A stretch of 64,000 nt of DNA from assembly GCF_014652475.1 (NCBI RefSeq), contig NZ_BMYW01000004.1:160115-224114 (forward strand). Direction: 5' to 3'. Source of the stretch: Vogesella alkaliphila (lineage in GTDB: Bacteria > Pseudomonadota > Gammaproteobacteria > Burkholderiales > Chromobacteriaceae). A program made the translations under genes and the position numbers. Each line of letters starts with the position of its first letter. Positions within the stretch are counted from its first letter, which is position 1. This document shows, piece after piece, positions 52,979 through 60,521 of this stretch. Under the pieces are notes generated by a model that ran no database searches, was not told the DNA's origin, and saw nothing but the letters and a program-made list of their open reading frames with translations.

Positions 52979-53074
52979 AAAAAAGCAAAGAGGCCCGTTG
53001 CCCGCGGTATCGCACCACGCGCAACGGACCTCTTTGTCCAAGCCCGCATCGCCGCCATTGGCAACCGGGACAAT
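52979..53074 (-). promoter_or_regulatory. two-hairpin ANTAR-type leader with terminator upstream of narK
   Basis: On the minus strand TTGTCC...GGACAA (53068-53073 with 53033-53039) encloses a GCCAATGGCGG hairpin, followed by an AGAGGTCCGTTG...CAACGGGCCTCT stem and a T-run (52979-53035). Same layout as the nirB leader with compensatory differences in the stems. Confidence 0.72.
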
Positions 53075-53092
53075 CATCTGCAGTGTTATCAC

Positions 53093-53108
53093 AGCAAGTG
53101 CCGTGCCA
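53093..53108 (-). promoter_or_regulatory. sigma-54 promoter of narK
   Basis: On the minus strand TGGCACGGCACTTGCT: TGGCAC-N5-TTGC exactly, about 20 bp before the hairpin leader. Confidence 0.88.
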
Positions 53109-53167
53109 GCCAGATAGCGCAATTTGGCCGCCAGAATGCCGGGGTTGCCGCCGCCGGCGCCTGCCGA

Positions 53168-53185
53168 TGGTGCACAGCAGCACCA
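53168..53185. promoter_or_regulatory. candidate NtrC-type enhancer for narK
   Basis: TGGTGCACAGCAGCACCA, identical except for one base to the nirB site and at the same distance (about 60 bp) from its promoter. Confidence 0.5.
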
Positions 53186-53220
53186 AAAGCAGGCGGCTGA
53201 TCGCAGGCCCCATGAAAAAA

Positions 53221-53237
53221 CCGGGCCAGCGGCCCGG
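53221..53237 (-). terminator. intrinsic terminator of nrtA-nrtB-nrtD
   Basis: CCGGGCC-AGC-GGCCCGG, followed on the minus strand by TTTTTTCATG. It separates the ABC operon from narK. Confidence 0.85.
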
Positions 53238-53285
53238 TGTCAACGACGTGTCGCCACGTCAGGGGATGAAACTGGGCGTTGCCGC

Positions 53286-54077
53286 TCAGGCCGCCTCTTT
53301 GCGGTGTTTCTGGTACAGGAAATCCAGCACCGCGCCGCGATAGCGGTGGTAGTCGGCGTCGCCCGCCAGCGCCAGCCGGTTGCGCGGCCGTGGCAGCTGC
53401 ACCTCCAGGATCTCGCCGACGGTGGCCGCCGGGCCGTTGGTCATCATCACGATGCGGTCGGACAGCAGCACCGCCTCGTCCACGTCGTGGGTCACCATCA
53501 CCACGGTACTGCCGGTGGCATCGACGATCTTCACCATCTCGTCCTGCAGGTTGGCGCGGGTCAGCGCGTCCAGCGCGCCGAACGGCTCATCCATCAGCAG
53601 CACCTTGGGCTCCATCGCCAGCGCGCGGGCGATGCCCACCCGCTGCTTCATGCCGCCAGAGATCTCGTGCGGGTGCTTGTCGCGGGCGTGGCTCAGCCCG
53701 ACCAGCGCCAGCGCGGCGTCGGTGCGCGCGGCCAGCTGTGCCTTACCCTCCTTCGCGCCGAACACGCGCTCCACCGCCAGCAGGATGTTGCCGTAGCAGC
53801 TCAGCCACGGCAGCAGGCTGTGGTTCTGGAACACCACCGCGCGCTCGGGGCCGGGGCCGTCGATCTCGCGACCGTTGCACAGCGCGATGCCGTCGGACGG
53901 CTCCAGCAAGCCGGCGATGATGTTGAGCACCGTGGACTTGCCGCAGCCGGAGTGGCCGATCAGCGACACCACCTCGCCCTGGCGGATGGTGAGGTTGATG
54001 TCCTGCAGCGCGACGAAGCGGCCTTTCTTGGTCTCGAAGTGCTTTTGCACGTTTTCCAGCTCGACGAAGCGTTCCAT
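53286..54077 (-). CDS. nrtD: nitrate ABC transporter ATP-binding protein
   Basis: 263 residues. Walker A GHSGCGKST, Q-loop NHSLLPWLSC, signature ISGGMKQRVGIARAL and Walker B LLMDEPFGALD. NasD/NrtD-type ATPase; the extra substrate-binding domain of cyanobacterial NrtC is absent. One base separates its start from the nrtB stop. Confidence 0.93.
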   Translation of the reverse strand: MERFVELENVQKHFETKKGRFVALQDINLTIRQGEVVSLIGHSGCGKSTVLNIIAGLLEPSDGIALCNGREIDGPGPERAVVFQNHSLLPWLSCYGNILLAVERVFGAKEGKAQLAARTDAALALVGLSHARDKHPHEISGGMKQRVGIARALAMEPKVLLMDEPFGALDALTRANLQDEMVKIVDATGSTVVMVTHDVDEAVLLSDRIVMMTNGPAATVGEILEVQLPRPRNRLALAGDADYHRYRGAVLDFLYQKHRKEAA

Positions 54078-54078
54078 G

Positions 54079-54978
54079 TCACTCTCCCTGTCCGAAGCTG
54101 GCCTTCTTCGCCAGCCATACCAGTGCCTGTTCCAGCGCCAACCCCACCAGACCGACCACGAAGATGGCGATCAGGATGTGCTCGACGTTCAGGTTGTTCC
54201 ATTCGTCCCACACCCAGAAGCCCAGCCCCACGCCGCCGGTAAGCATCTCCGCCGCCACGATCACCAGCCAGGCGGTGCCGATCGCGAGGCGCACGCCGGT
54301 GAGCATGTGCGGCAGCACCGCCGGCAGCAGGATGACGCTGAACACCTTCCACTCCGACAGCCGCAGCACGCGTGCCACGTTGAGGTAGTCCTGCGGCACC
54401 GCGCGCACGCCGGCGGCGGTGTTGAGGATCATCGGCCAGATGCTGGAGATGAAGATCACCCAGATCGACGCCGGACTGGCGGCCTTGAACACCAGCAGGC
54501 CGATCGGCAGCCACGCCAGCGGCGACACCGGGCGCAGCAGGCTGATCACCGGCGCCGTCATCCGCGACAGGAAATCGAAGCGGCCGATCATGAAGCCCAG
54601 CGGAATGCCGACCACGGCGGCAAGGCCGAAGCCGACGCCGACGCGGCCCAGCGACATCAGGATGTTCCAGCCTATGCCCTGGTCGTTGGGGCCATTCTGG
54701 TAGAACGGATCGGCGAACAGCTCGGTGGCCGACGCCCAGGTGCTGACCGGCCCCGGCAGGCTGCCGCGGCTGACCTGCGACACCAGCGACCACAGCAGCA
54801 CGAAGGCGATCAACCCCAGCAGCGGCGGCACCAGCCAGCGGATGAAGCGCACCAGCGGTTGCAGCGACGGCGGCGCCGCGGCGAGCAGGGTCTTGCGCTT
54901 GCGCGGGCGGGCGCTGCGCGCAGCGGTGGCGACCGGACCTGCGGCCAACGTTGGCGAGAAAGTTTCTGCAGTGCTCAT
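54079..54978 (-). CDS. nrtB: nitrate ABC transporter permease
   Basis: 299 residues with six membrane helices; NtrB-type permease with the EAA-like loop at MILNTAAGVRAVPQDYLNVARVL and TAWLVIVAAEMLTGGVGLGF. AGGAGCGAC precedes the ATG at 54978; the 22 preceding open codons lack a site. The stop-start spacing to nrtA is 11 bp. A dispersed-repeat copy (54940-54952) lies near its N-terminus. Confidence 0.93.
   Translation of the reverse strand: MSTAETFSPTLAAGPVATAARSARPRKRKTLLAAAPPSLQPLVRFIRWLVPPLLGLIAFVLLWSLVSQVSRGSLPGPVSTWASATELFADPFYQNGPNDQGIGWNILMSLGRVGVGFGLAAVVGIPLGFMIGRFDFLSRMTAPVISLLRPVSPLAWLPIGLLVFKAASPASIWVIFISSIWPMILNTAAGVRAVPQDYLNVARVLRLSEWKVFSVILLPAVLPHMLTGVRLAIGTAWLVIVAAEMLTGGVGLGFWVWDEWNNLNVEHILIAIFVVGLVGLALEQALVWLAKKASFGQGE
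54940..54952 (-). repeat. dispersed repeat, 13-bp CGTT variant
   Basis: TGCGGCCAACGTT near the nrtB start. Confidence 0.7.
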
Positions 54979-54989
54979 GATGTCGCTCC

Positions 54990-56258
54990 TCAGGCCTTGA
55001 TCTTGAAGCTGGCGGCGTAGGCGGCCGGGTTCTTGCCGTCCCACACCACGCCGTCAATCAGCTTGCTGGCACGCATGTCGCTGGCCGGCAGCGCCACCTT
55101 GGCCATCGCCGCCGCGTCCTTGTAGAGGGCGATCTGGTTGATCTGCCTGGCCACCGCCAGGTAGTCGGGGTCGGTCTTCAGCAGGCCCCAGCGCTTGTGC
55201 TGGGTCAGGAACCACATGCCGTCGGACAGGTAGGGGAAGTTGACCTTGCCGCCGTCGAAGAACTTCATCAGTTTCGGGTCCTGCCACTTCTTGCCCAGGC
55301 CGTCCTCGTAGGCGCCGGCAAAGCGGCCGGCGATCACCGCTTCCGGCGCGTTGACGTAGGCTTTTTCGGCAATCAGCTTGGCGACGCTGGCGCGGTTCTT
55401 CACCTCGTCAATGTAGCGCGAGGCGTCCAGCAGCGCCGCCACCAGTGCGCGCGCGGTATTGGGGTACTTCTTCACCCACTCGCCAGTGGTGCCGAGCACC
55501 TTTTCCGGATGATCCGGCCAGATCTGCTGCGTGGTGGCCACCGAGAAGCCGATGCCGTCGGCGATGGCGCGCGCGTTCCACGGCTCGCCGACACAGTAGC
55601 CGTCCATATTGTCGACCCGCATATTGGCCACCATCTGCGGCGGCGGCACCACGATGGTCTTCACATCCGACAGCGGATTGACACCGTGCGCCGCCAGCCA
55701 GTAGTACAGCCACATCGCGTGGGTGCCGGTGGGGAAGGTCTGCGCGAAGGTGTACTCGCGCGGCTCGGCCTTGATCAGCTTGGCAAGCAGCGGGCCGGTG
55801 GTGGCGCCCTTCTCCTTCAGCTGGTTGGAGAGCGTGATGCCCTGCCCGTTCTGGTTCAGCGTCATCAGCACCGCCATGTCCTTCTTCGGGCCGCCGATGC
55901 CCAGGTGCACGCCGTAGATCATGCCGTACAGCGCGTGCGAGGCGTCCAGCTCGCCGTTGACCAGCTTGTCGCGCACCGCGGCCCAGCTGGCTTCCTTCGA
56001 CGGCACGATGGTGATGCCGTACTTCTTGTCGAAGCCCAGCTTCGACGCCACGATCACCGAGGCGCAGTCGGTCAGCGGGATGAAACCGACTTTGACTTCG
56101 GTCTTTTCGGGTTTGCCGGTGGCCGCGGCAAAGGCGGAGGTGGCAAAGCCGGCAGGCAAGGCGGTTGAGGCCATCAGTGACAAGGCTCCCTTGAGGAAGT
56201 CGCGGCGGTCGTTGCCCGCCGCATGCGGGTGGAGATCGAGTTCGTGACGCTTTTCCAT
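54990..56258 (-). CDS. nrtA: nitrate ABC transporter substrate-binding protein
   Basis: 422 residues. Twin-arginine signal NDRRDFLKGALSLMA with AFA cleavage region, so exported folded. Mature part shows EVKVGFIPLTDCASVIVASKLGFDKKYGI, HALYGMIYGVHLGIGG, MVANMRVDNMDGYCVGEPWNARAI and QIWPDHPEKVLGTT, typical of NrtA/NasF. GGGAG before the ATG. First gene of nrtA-nrtB-nrtD, with its own sigma-54 promoter and leader. Confidence 0.95.
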   Translation of the reverse strand: MEKRHELDLHPHAAGNDRRDFLKGALSLMASTALPAGFATSAFAAATGKPEKTEVKVGFIPLTDCASVIVASKLGFDKKYGITIVPSKEASWAAVRDKLVNGELDASHALYGMIYGVHLGIGGPKKDMAVLMTLNQNGQGITLSNQLKEKGATTGPLLAKLIKAEPREYTFAQTFPTGTHAMWLYYWLAAHGVNPLSDVKTIVVPPPQMVANMRVDNMDGYCVGEPWNARAIADGIGFSVATTQQIWPDHPEKVLGTTGEWVKKYPNTARALVAALLDASRYIDEVKNRASVAKLIAEKAYVNAPEAVIAGRFAGAYEDGLGKKWQDPKLMKFFDGGKVNFPYLSDGMWFLTQHKRWGLLKTDPDYLAVARQINQIALYKDAAAMAKVALPASDMRASKLIDGVVWDGKNPAAYAASFKIKA

Positions 56259-56295
56259 GTGCTGCTCCCTGAGTGAGTGGACTGCAAGTGCAAAA

Positions 56296-56400
56296 GAAAA
56301 AGCGCCCGTCACCCCTTCATCAGAAAGGGCAACGGACGCCGTTGTCCGTGTTACCAGGCCTGCGCCGCCGTTGGCACCTTCCTGCTGGTGTGACGCGTGT
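56296..56400 (-). promoter_or_regulatory. two-hairpin ANTAR-type leader with terminator upstream of nrtA
   Basis: On the minus strand a GGTGCCAACGGCGGCG hairpin is followed by GCGTCCGTTGCCC...GGGTGACGGGCGC and a T-run (terminator about 56296-56340). The GCCAACGGCGG block corresponds to GCCAATGGCGG of the other two leaders. Confidence 0.65.
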
Positions 56401-56420
56401 TCGCGTCTCGCCAATCATTT

Positions 56421-56436
56421 AGCAAGGGTCGTGCCA
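56421..56436 (-). promoter_or_regulatory. sigma-54 promoter of nrtA-nrtB-nrtD
   Basis: On the minus strand TGGCACGACCCTTGCT: TGGCAC-N5-TTGC. Upstream, TTGCACTGCAACAGCACC (about 56486-56503) is a looser relative of the nirB and narK enhancer dyads at a similar distance. Confidence 0.88.
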
Positions 56437-56560
56437 GCCATCAATGCATTGTTTTTAATGGATTTTTTATTTGACAGTAGTTTTTTTGCACTGCAACAGC
56501 ACCGCGCGGCACCAACCCGATACCGGCGCTGCACCATCAGCGGCGCCCCGGAAAGCAAAA

Positions 56561-56587
56561 GGCCGCAACAGCGTGCCTGTTGCGGCC
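56561..56587 (-). terminator. terminator of nasT, with a dispersed repeat forming one arm
   Basis: GGCCGCAACAG (56561-56571) and CTGTTGCGGCC (56577-56587), T-rich tail on the minus strand. The right arm overlaps an exact dispersed-repeat copy (56580-56593), so the terminator is a partial inverted pair of the repeat. Confidence 0.78.
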
Positions 56588-56593
56588 AACCTT
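56580..56593 (-). repeat. dispersed repeat, exact 14-bp copy in the nasT terminator
   Basis: TTGCGGCCAACCTT; eight of its bases form an arm of the terminator stem. Confidence 0.85.
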
Positions 56594-56613
56594 GTCCGAC
56601 AGCGGCGGGCACT

Positions 56614-57192
56614 TCAGCTTTTCAGCCACTCCGCCAGGCTGATGACCTCCTGCGCCACCTCGGCCAGCTTCTTCTGCTGTTTCATCGCCCGCTCACGCAG
56701 CTGCTTGTAGGCGGTGGCCTCGTCCAGGCCCTTCATCTCCATCAGCAGGCCCTTGGCCTTTTCCACCACCTTGCGGTCGGCCAGCTGCCGCTGCGCGTCG
56801 GCCAGCTCGGCGCGACGCGACACATCGATCTGGTGGCGCTCGATCGCCACCTCCAGCAGCGGCTGGATGCGGCTGCTTTCCACCTCACCGACCACATAGG
56901 CGGCGACACCGGCGCTGAGGGCGGCACGGATGGTGTCGCGGCTGCCGTCGTCGGTGAACATCACCACCGGCCGCTCGCTCTGCGCACCCATCACGCACAC
57001 CTGCTCCAGCATGTCGCGCGATGGTGCATCGCTGTCGATCAGCACCACGTCCGGACGCGCCGCCGCCAGCACGTCGGCCAGATGCAGGTTCGCCTCCACC
57101 TCGGCCACCACGCGCACGCCAGCCTGCTCCAGCAGCGTCCGCAACGACGCGGCCTTGCCGGAGCCGTCCTTCACCAGCATGACTGTCAGCAC
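56614..57192 (-). CDS. nasT: NasT-like response regulator with ANTAR RNA-binding domain
   Basis: 192 residues from the GTG at 57192, preceded by GGGGGA. N-terminal pseudo-receiver (about 1-120) with VVLIDSDAPSRDML and VVMFTDDGS. The C-terminal ANTAR domain has the LADRKVVEKAKGLLMEMKGLDEATAYKQLRERAM pattern. NasT binds two-hairpin leaders and prevents termination when nitrate is present, usually after release from NasS. No NasS gene is in the window, though NrtA may play the part. Head of the nitrate cluster. Confidence 0.9.
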   Translation of the reverse strand: MLTVMLVKDGSGKAASLRTLLEQAGVRVVAEVEANLHLADVLAAARPDVVLIDSDAPSRDMLEQVCVMGAQSERPVVMFTDDGSRDTIRAALSAGVAAYVVGEVESSRIQPLLEVAIERHQIDVSRRAELADAQRQLADRKVVEKAKGLLMEMKGLDEATAYKQLRERAMKQQKKLAEVAQEVISLAEWLKS

Positions 57193-57334
57193 CTTGTGTC
57201 CCCCTTTTAATTGCTTATTGCAGCCAACCCTTACAGCAGGCTGCAGCAATTGCCATGCCATGTACTGACAGCACGCCGGCGGCAGATCGCCATTACAATG
57301 CCGTCATCAACGGCAAACACAGGAATCCGCCACC

Positions 57335-57916
57335 ATGACCACCCTGCAACGCTGCGGCTGGTGCAGCGACGACCCGCTGTACATCGCCTACCACGACCAC
57401 GAATGGGGACAGCCGGTACACGACGACCGCAAGCTGTTCGAGATGCTGGTGCTGGAAGGTGCCCAGGCCGGGCTGTCGTGGATCACCATCCTGAAGAAGC
57501 GCGACAACTACCGCCGCGCCTTCCATGGTTTCGACCCGCAACGGGTGGCGGCGATGGACGAGGCCGACGTCGAGCGGCTGCTGCAGGATGCTGGCATCGT
57601 GCGCAACCGGCTGAAGATCAACAGCGTGATCCGCAATGCGCGCGTGTTCCTTGCCATGCAGCAGAAACACGGCAGCTTCGCGCGCTGGCTGTGGGACCAC
57701 GTCGACGGCCAGCCGCTGCAGAACCGCTGGACCAGCCTGGGCGAGTGCCCGGCCAGCACCGAACTGTCCGACCGCATCAGCAAGGCGCTGAAAAAGGAAG
57801 GCATGAATTTTGTCGGCAGCACGGTGATCTACGCCTTCCTGCAGGCCACCGGCGTGGTCAACGACCATCTCTGCAATTGCCCGCAGCACCCGCAACACCG
57901 GAAGCCCGGCGCGTAA
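57335..57916 (+). CDS. tag: DNA-3-methyladenine glycosylase I
   Basis: 193 residues. RCGWCSDDPLYIAYHDHEWGQPVHDDRKLFEMLVLEGAQAGLSW is the Tag signature with zinc ligands (Cys7, Cys10 region and C-terminal CNCPQHP), plus the helix-hairpin-helix region. Removes 3-methyladenine from DNA. The gene is divergent from nasT. An unlinked repair gene flanked on the right by the repeat palindrome at 57939. Confidence 0.95.
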   Translation: MTTLQRCGWCSDDPLYIAYHDHEWGQPVHDDRKLFEMLVLEGAQAGLSWITILKKRDNYRRAFHGFDPQRVAAMDEADVERLLQDAGIVRNRLKINSVIRNARVFLAMQQKHGSFARWLWDHVDGQPLQNRWTSLGECPASTELSDRISKALKKEGMNFVGSTVIYAFLQATGVVNDHLCNCPQHPQHRKPGA

Positions 57917-57938
57917 GCGGCGTACCGGCCGGACGCTT

Positions 57939-57956
57939 GCGGCCAACGTTGGCCGC
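57939..57956. repeat. perfect 18-bp palindrome formed by two head-to-head dispersed-repeat copies
   Basis: GCGGCCAACGTTGGCCGC. Two overlapping copies of the dispersed repeat in opposite orientation share their AACGTT ends. Lies between tag and the chemoreceptor gene. Confidence 0.85.
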
Positions 57957-58105
57957 CAGCGCGGCCTGTGCACCAGTTCGGCGCAGCGGCACGCGCCTGA
58001 GCGCTGCGCTGCACCATGGCGACGCGCCCGGCACCGTTTTATTTATCGAAATGGTGGCCTGATTCTTGCTGCGGCACGGCATTCCCTTCCGCCGACAGGA
58101 TCGCC

Positions 58106-60229
58106 ATGACCGCACCCCGTCCCACCATGTCCCTGAGTCGCAACGAGCAACACTGGCTGCCGTGGTTAGGCGCCACCGGCAAGCTGGCCATGCGCTGGAG
58201 CTACCTGCTCAACCGGCACCGCCACGACGCGATGGTGCAGATTTTCGGCAGCCTGGCCGCCAACCGCGTCGACATCCTGCAGCGCTGGGCCGCCGGGCAA
58301 TGGGCGCAGCTGGAGACGCTGGCGCAACAGTGCCGCAACAGCGAACAGCCGCAGGCGCTGCTGGCGCGGCGCAAGCAGCTGGCGCCGGACTTCTCCGAAC
58401 TGTTCATCGTCGACGCCGGCGGCGTGGTGCTGGCCTCCACCGCCGCGCAGCGTTGCGGCCAACGTTTGTCCCAGGGCGCGGCGCTGCAACGCGGCCTGCG
58501 CCAGCGTTTTCTGCACGGTCCCTACAACGACCCCGTCACCGAGCAGCTGGGGCCTTCCACCTCGCGCTTTCACGACGAAGTGACGCTGATGTTCTACCTG
58601 CCGCTGGACGGCGGCAGCCGCTGCCTGTGCGGGCGGGTGCCCAACGACGTGATCGGCGACCTGATCCAGCGCGAGGCCGGACACATCTTCCGCGACTCCG
58701 GCGACAACTACCTGTTCATGGCCAGGCCGGTGTTCGATCCCGGCGTGGTGCCGGGCACCGCGCTGTCGCGCTCGCGCTTCGAGGACAAGACCTTCAGCCT
58801 CGGCGACAACCTGAAGGACGGCGTCGCCACCCCGTTCGGCAGCGTGCGGGTGCAGAAGCACACCGAGCTGGAGCTGCGCTTCAACGACCCGTCCAGCGGC
58901 CAGCTGCACCCCGGCGTGCGCGAAACCATACGCTGCGGCGAAAACACCTTCGTCGGCTACCCCGGCTACGCCGACTACCGCTACATCCCGGTGGTCGGCC
59001 GCGGCGTCACCTTCCAGCTGCCCGGCAGCGACGATACCTGGGGCATGATGTGCGAGGCCGACCTGGAAGAGGTGTACCGCAGCCGGCCGCTGGGCTACCG
59101 CCTGACGCGGCTGTACCTGCTGACCGCCATTCCCGCCGGCCTCGCCGGCTGGGCCATCGACCACTTTGCCGGGCTGCCGGCGGCGCTGTCGCTGCCGGTG
59201 TTCTGGATCATGCAGGCGCTGGGGGTGCTGGCGTTCTACCACCTGGGCGCCAAGCAGCTGACCGGGCGCGTCACCTCGCTGATCCGCGCCATCCGCAACA
59301 TCGCCGAGGGCGGCGGCGACCTGCGCCAGCGCCTGGAGCCGGACAGCCGCAAGCCGGACGAGCTGTCGACGCTGGCCAGCTGGTTCAACAGCTTCATCGA
59401 CAAGCTGGAAGGCACCATCCGCCAGGTGGTGCACGCCTCGCACGAGATCGGCATCGCCAACCAGCAGCTGCAGGGCAGCCGCCACGACACCCGCGACAGC
59501 GTGATGGGCGTGGTCGAGCGCATGGCAGAGATGCGCCCGCTGCTGGGCCAGCAACAGCAGCAGATCGACCACGCCAGCGACAGCGCCGCCAGCATCCTGC
59601 AGCGCATGGAGGCGCTGGCGCAGGGCAGCACGCAGCAGGTGGCGCTGATCCGCGAGCGCTCGCAGGGCATCCGCGAGTCGGTGCTCGGCTCGTCGCAGAC
59701 CCTGCAGCAGCTGCAGGCCAGCGCCAGCGAGATCGGCAAGATCGTGGCGGTGATCCGCGACATCGCCGACCAGACCAACCTGCTGGCGCTGAACGCGGCG
59801 ATCGAGGCCGCGCGCGCCGGCGAATCCGGCCGCGGCTTCGCCGTGGTCGCCGACGAGGTGCGCAAGCTGGCCGACCGCACCGCCAGCGCCACGCTGCAGA
59901 TCGGCGGCATGATCAGCGGCATCCAGCAGCAGGCGGCCGGCGCCGTCAGCAGCATGGGCAGCGGCATGAGCAAGATGGAGGACGGCCTGAAACTGGCCGA
60001 GGACGCCGCCCACGACAACGGCGACGCGCAGCAGCTGATCGCCACCCTGATCACCGCCATCGACGGCATCGCCAGCGCCAGCCGCGGTTATGGTGACAAG
60101 GTGCAGCACGTCGACAGCGCCACGCAGAACATCAGCAGCGTGCTGCTGCAAAGCGAGCACAGCGCCGAACAGACCGCCGCCGCCAGCCAGCGCCTGGCCG
60201 CGCTGATGCAGCAGTTCAAGGTCGCCTGA
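58106..60229 (+). CDS. methyl-accepting chemotaxis protein
   Basis: 707 residues. The C-terminal signalling domain has the hairpin core [45 protein letters not shown]-like linker follows two membrane helices at about residues 335-385. The N-terminal about 330 residues form the sensor and have no clear membrane helix before them, so the sensor may be cytoplasmic or the first helix may be cryptic. AGGA before the ATG at 58106; earlier ATGs lack a site. Next to the nitrate locus but not on its strand. Ligand unknown. Confidence 0.87.
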   Translation: MTAPRPTMSLSRNEQHWLPWLGATGKLAMRWSYLLNRHRHDAMVQIFGSLAANRVDILQRWAAGQWAQLETLAQQCRNSEQPQALLARRKQLAPDFSELFIVDAGGVVLASTAAQRCGQRLSQGAALQRGLRQRFLHGPYNDPVTEQLGPSTSRFHDEVTLMFYLPLDGGSRCLCGRVPNDVIGDLIQREAGHIFRDSGDNYLFMARPVFDPGVVPGTALSRSRFEDKTFSLGDNLKDGVATPFGSVRVQKHTELELRFNDPSSGQLHPGVRETIRCGENTFVGYPGYADYRYIPVVGRGVTFQLPGSDDTWGMMCEADLEEVYRSRPLGYRLTRLYLLTAIPAGLAGWAIDHFAGLPAALSLPVFWIMQALGVLAFYHLGAKQLTGRVTSLIRAIRNIAEGGGDLRQRLEPDSRKPDELSTLASWFNSFIDKLEGTIRQVVHASHEIGIANQQLQGSRHDTRDSVMGVVERMAEMRPLLGQQQQQIDHASDSAASILQRMEALAQGSTQQVALIRERSQGIRESVLGSSQTLQQLQASASEIGKIVAVIRDIADQTNLLALNAAIEAARAGESGRGFAVVADEVRKLADRTASATLQIGGMISGIQQQAAGAVSSMGSGMSKMEDGLKLAEDAAHDNGDAQQLIATLITAIDGIASASRGYGDKVQHVDSATQNISSVLLQSEHSAEQTAAASQRLAALMQQFKVA
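58453..58466 (-). repeat. dispersed repeat, 14-bp CGTT variant
   Basis: TTGCGGCCAACGTT in the chemoreceptor gene. Confidence 0.75.
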
Positions 60230-60361
60230 GCAGAGCAGAAACTGAGCACGCCAGTAGTGCGGCAGGCCCCACCCGGCCACCCGCAACGGCTGCCGACCCG
60301 ATCGGTCATGCAGCCAGCGCCCGCCGGCCCATCTCACCGGCACAGCAGCGCAGCATCCTCC

Positions 60362-60375
60362 AGGGTTGGCCGCAA
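60362..60375 (+). repeat. dispersed repeat, one mismatch
   Basis: AGGGTTGGCCGCAA between the chemoreceptor gene and the terminator at 60425. Confidence 0.7.
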
Positions 60376-60424
60376 GCCATCCCGCGCCAGCCTGACCCCG
60401 GCAGCACCCGTCAGCAACGGGCGC

Positions 60425-60461
60425 CATGAAAAAACCCGCCGATGAGGCGGGTTTTTTCATG
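60425..60461. terminator. bidirectional terminator between chemoreceptor and MFS genes
   Basis: CATGAAAAAACCCGCC and GGCGGGTTTTTTCATG arms around GATGA; T-runs on both strands. A near copy of the dispersed repeat (60362-60375) lies upstream. The remaining gap 60230-60521 shows no gene. Confidence 0.92.
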
Positions 60462-60521
60462 GTTTGGCGCGGCGCATGACTTGTTGCCGCGTCATGCAGC
60501 GCCCCGGCGGTGGAGCCCGAT

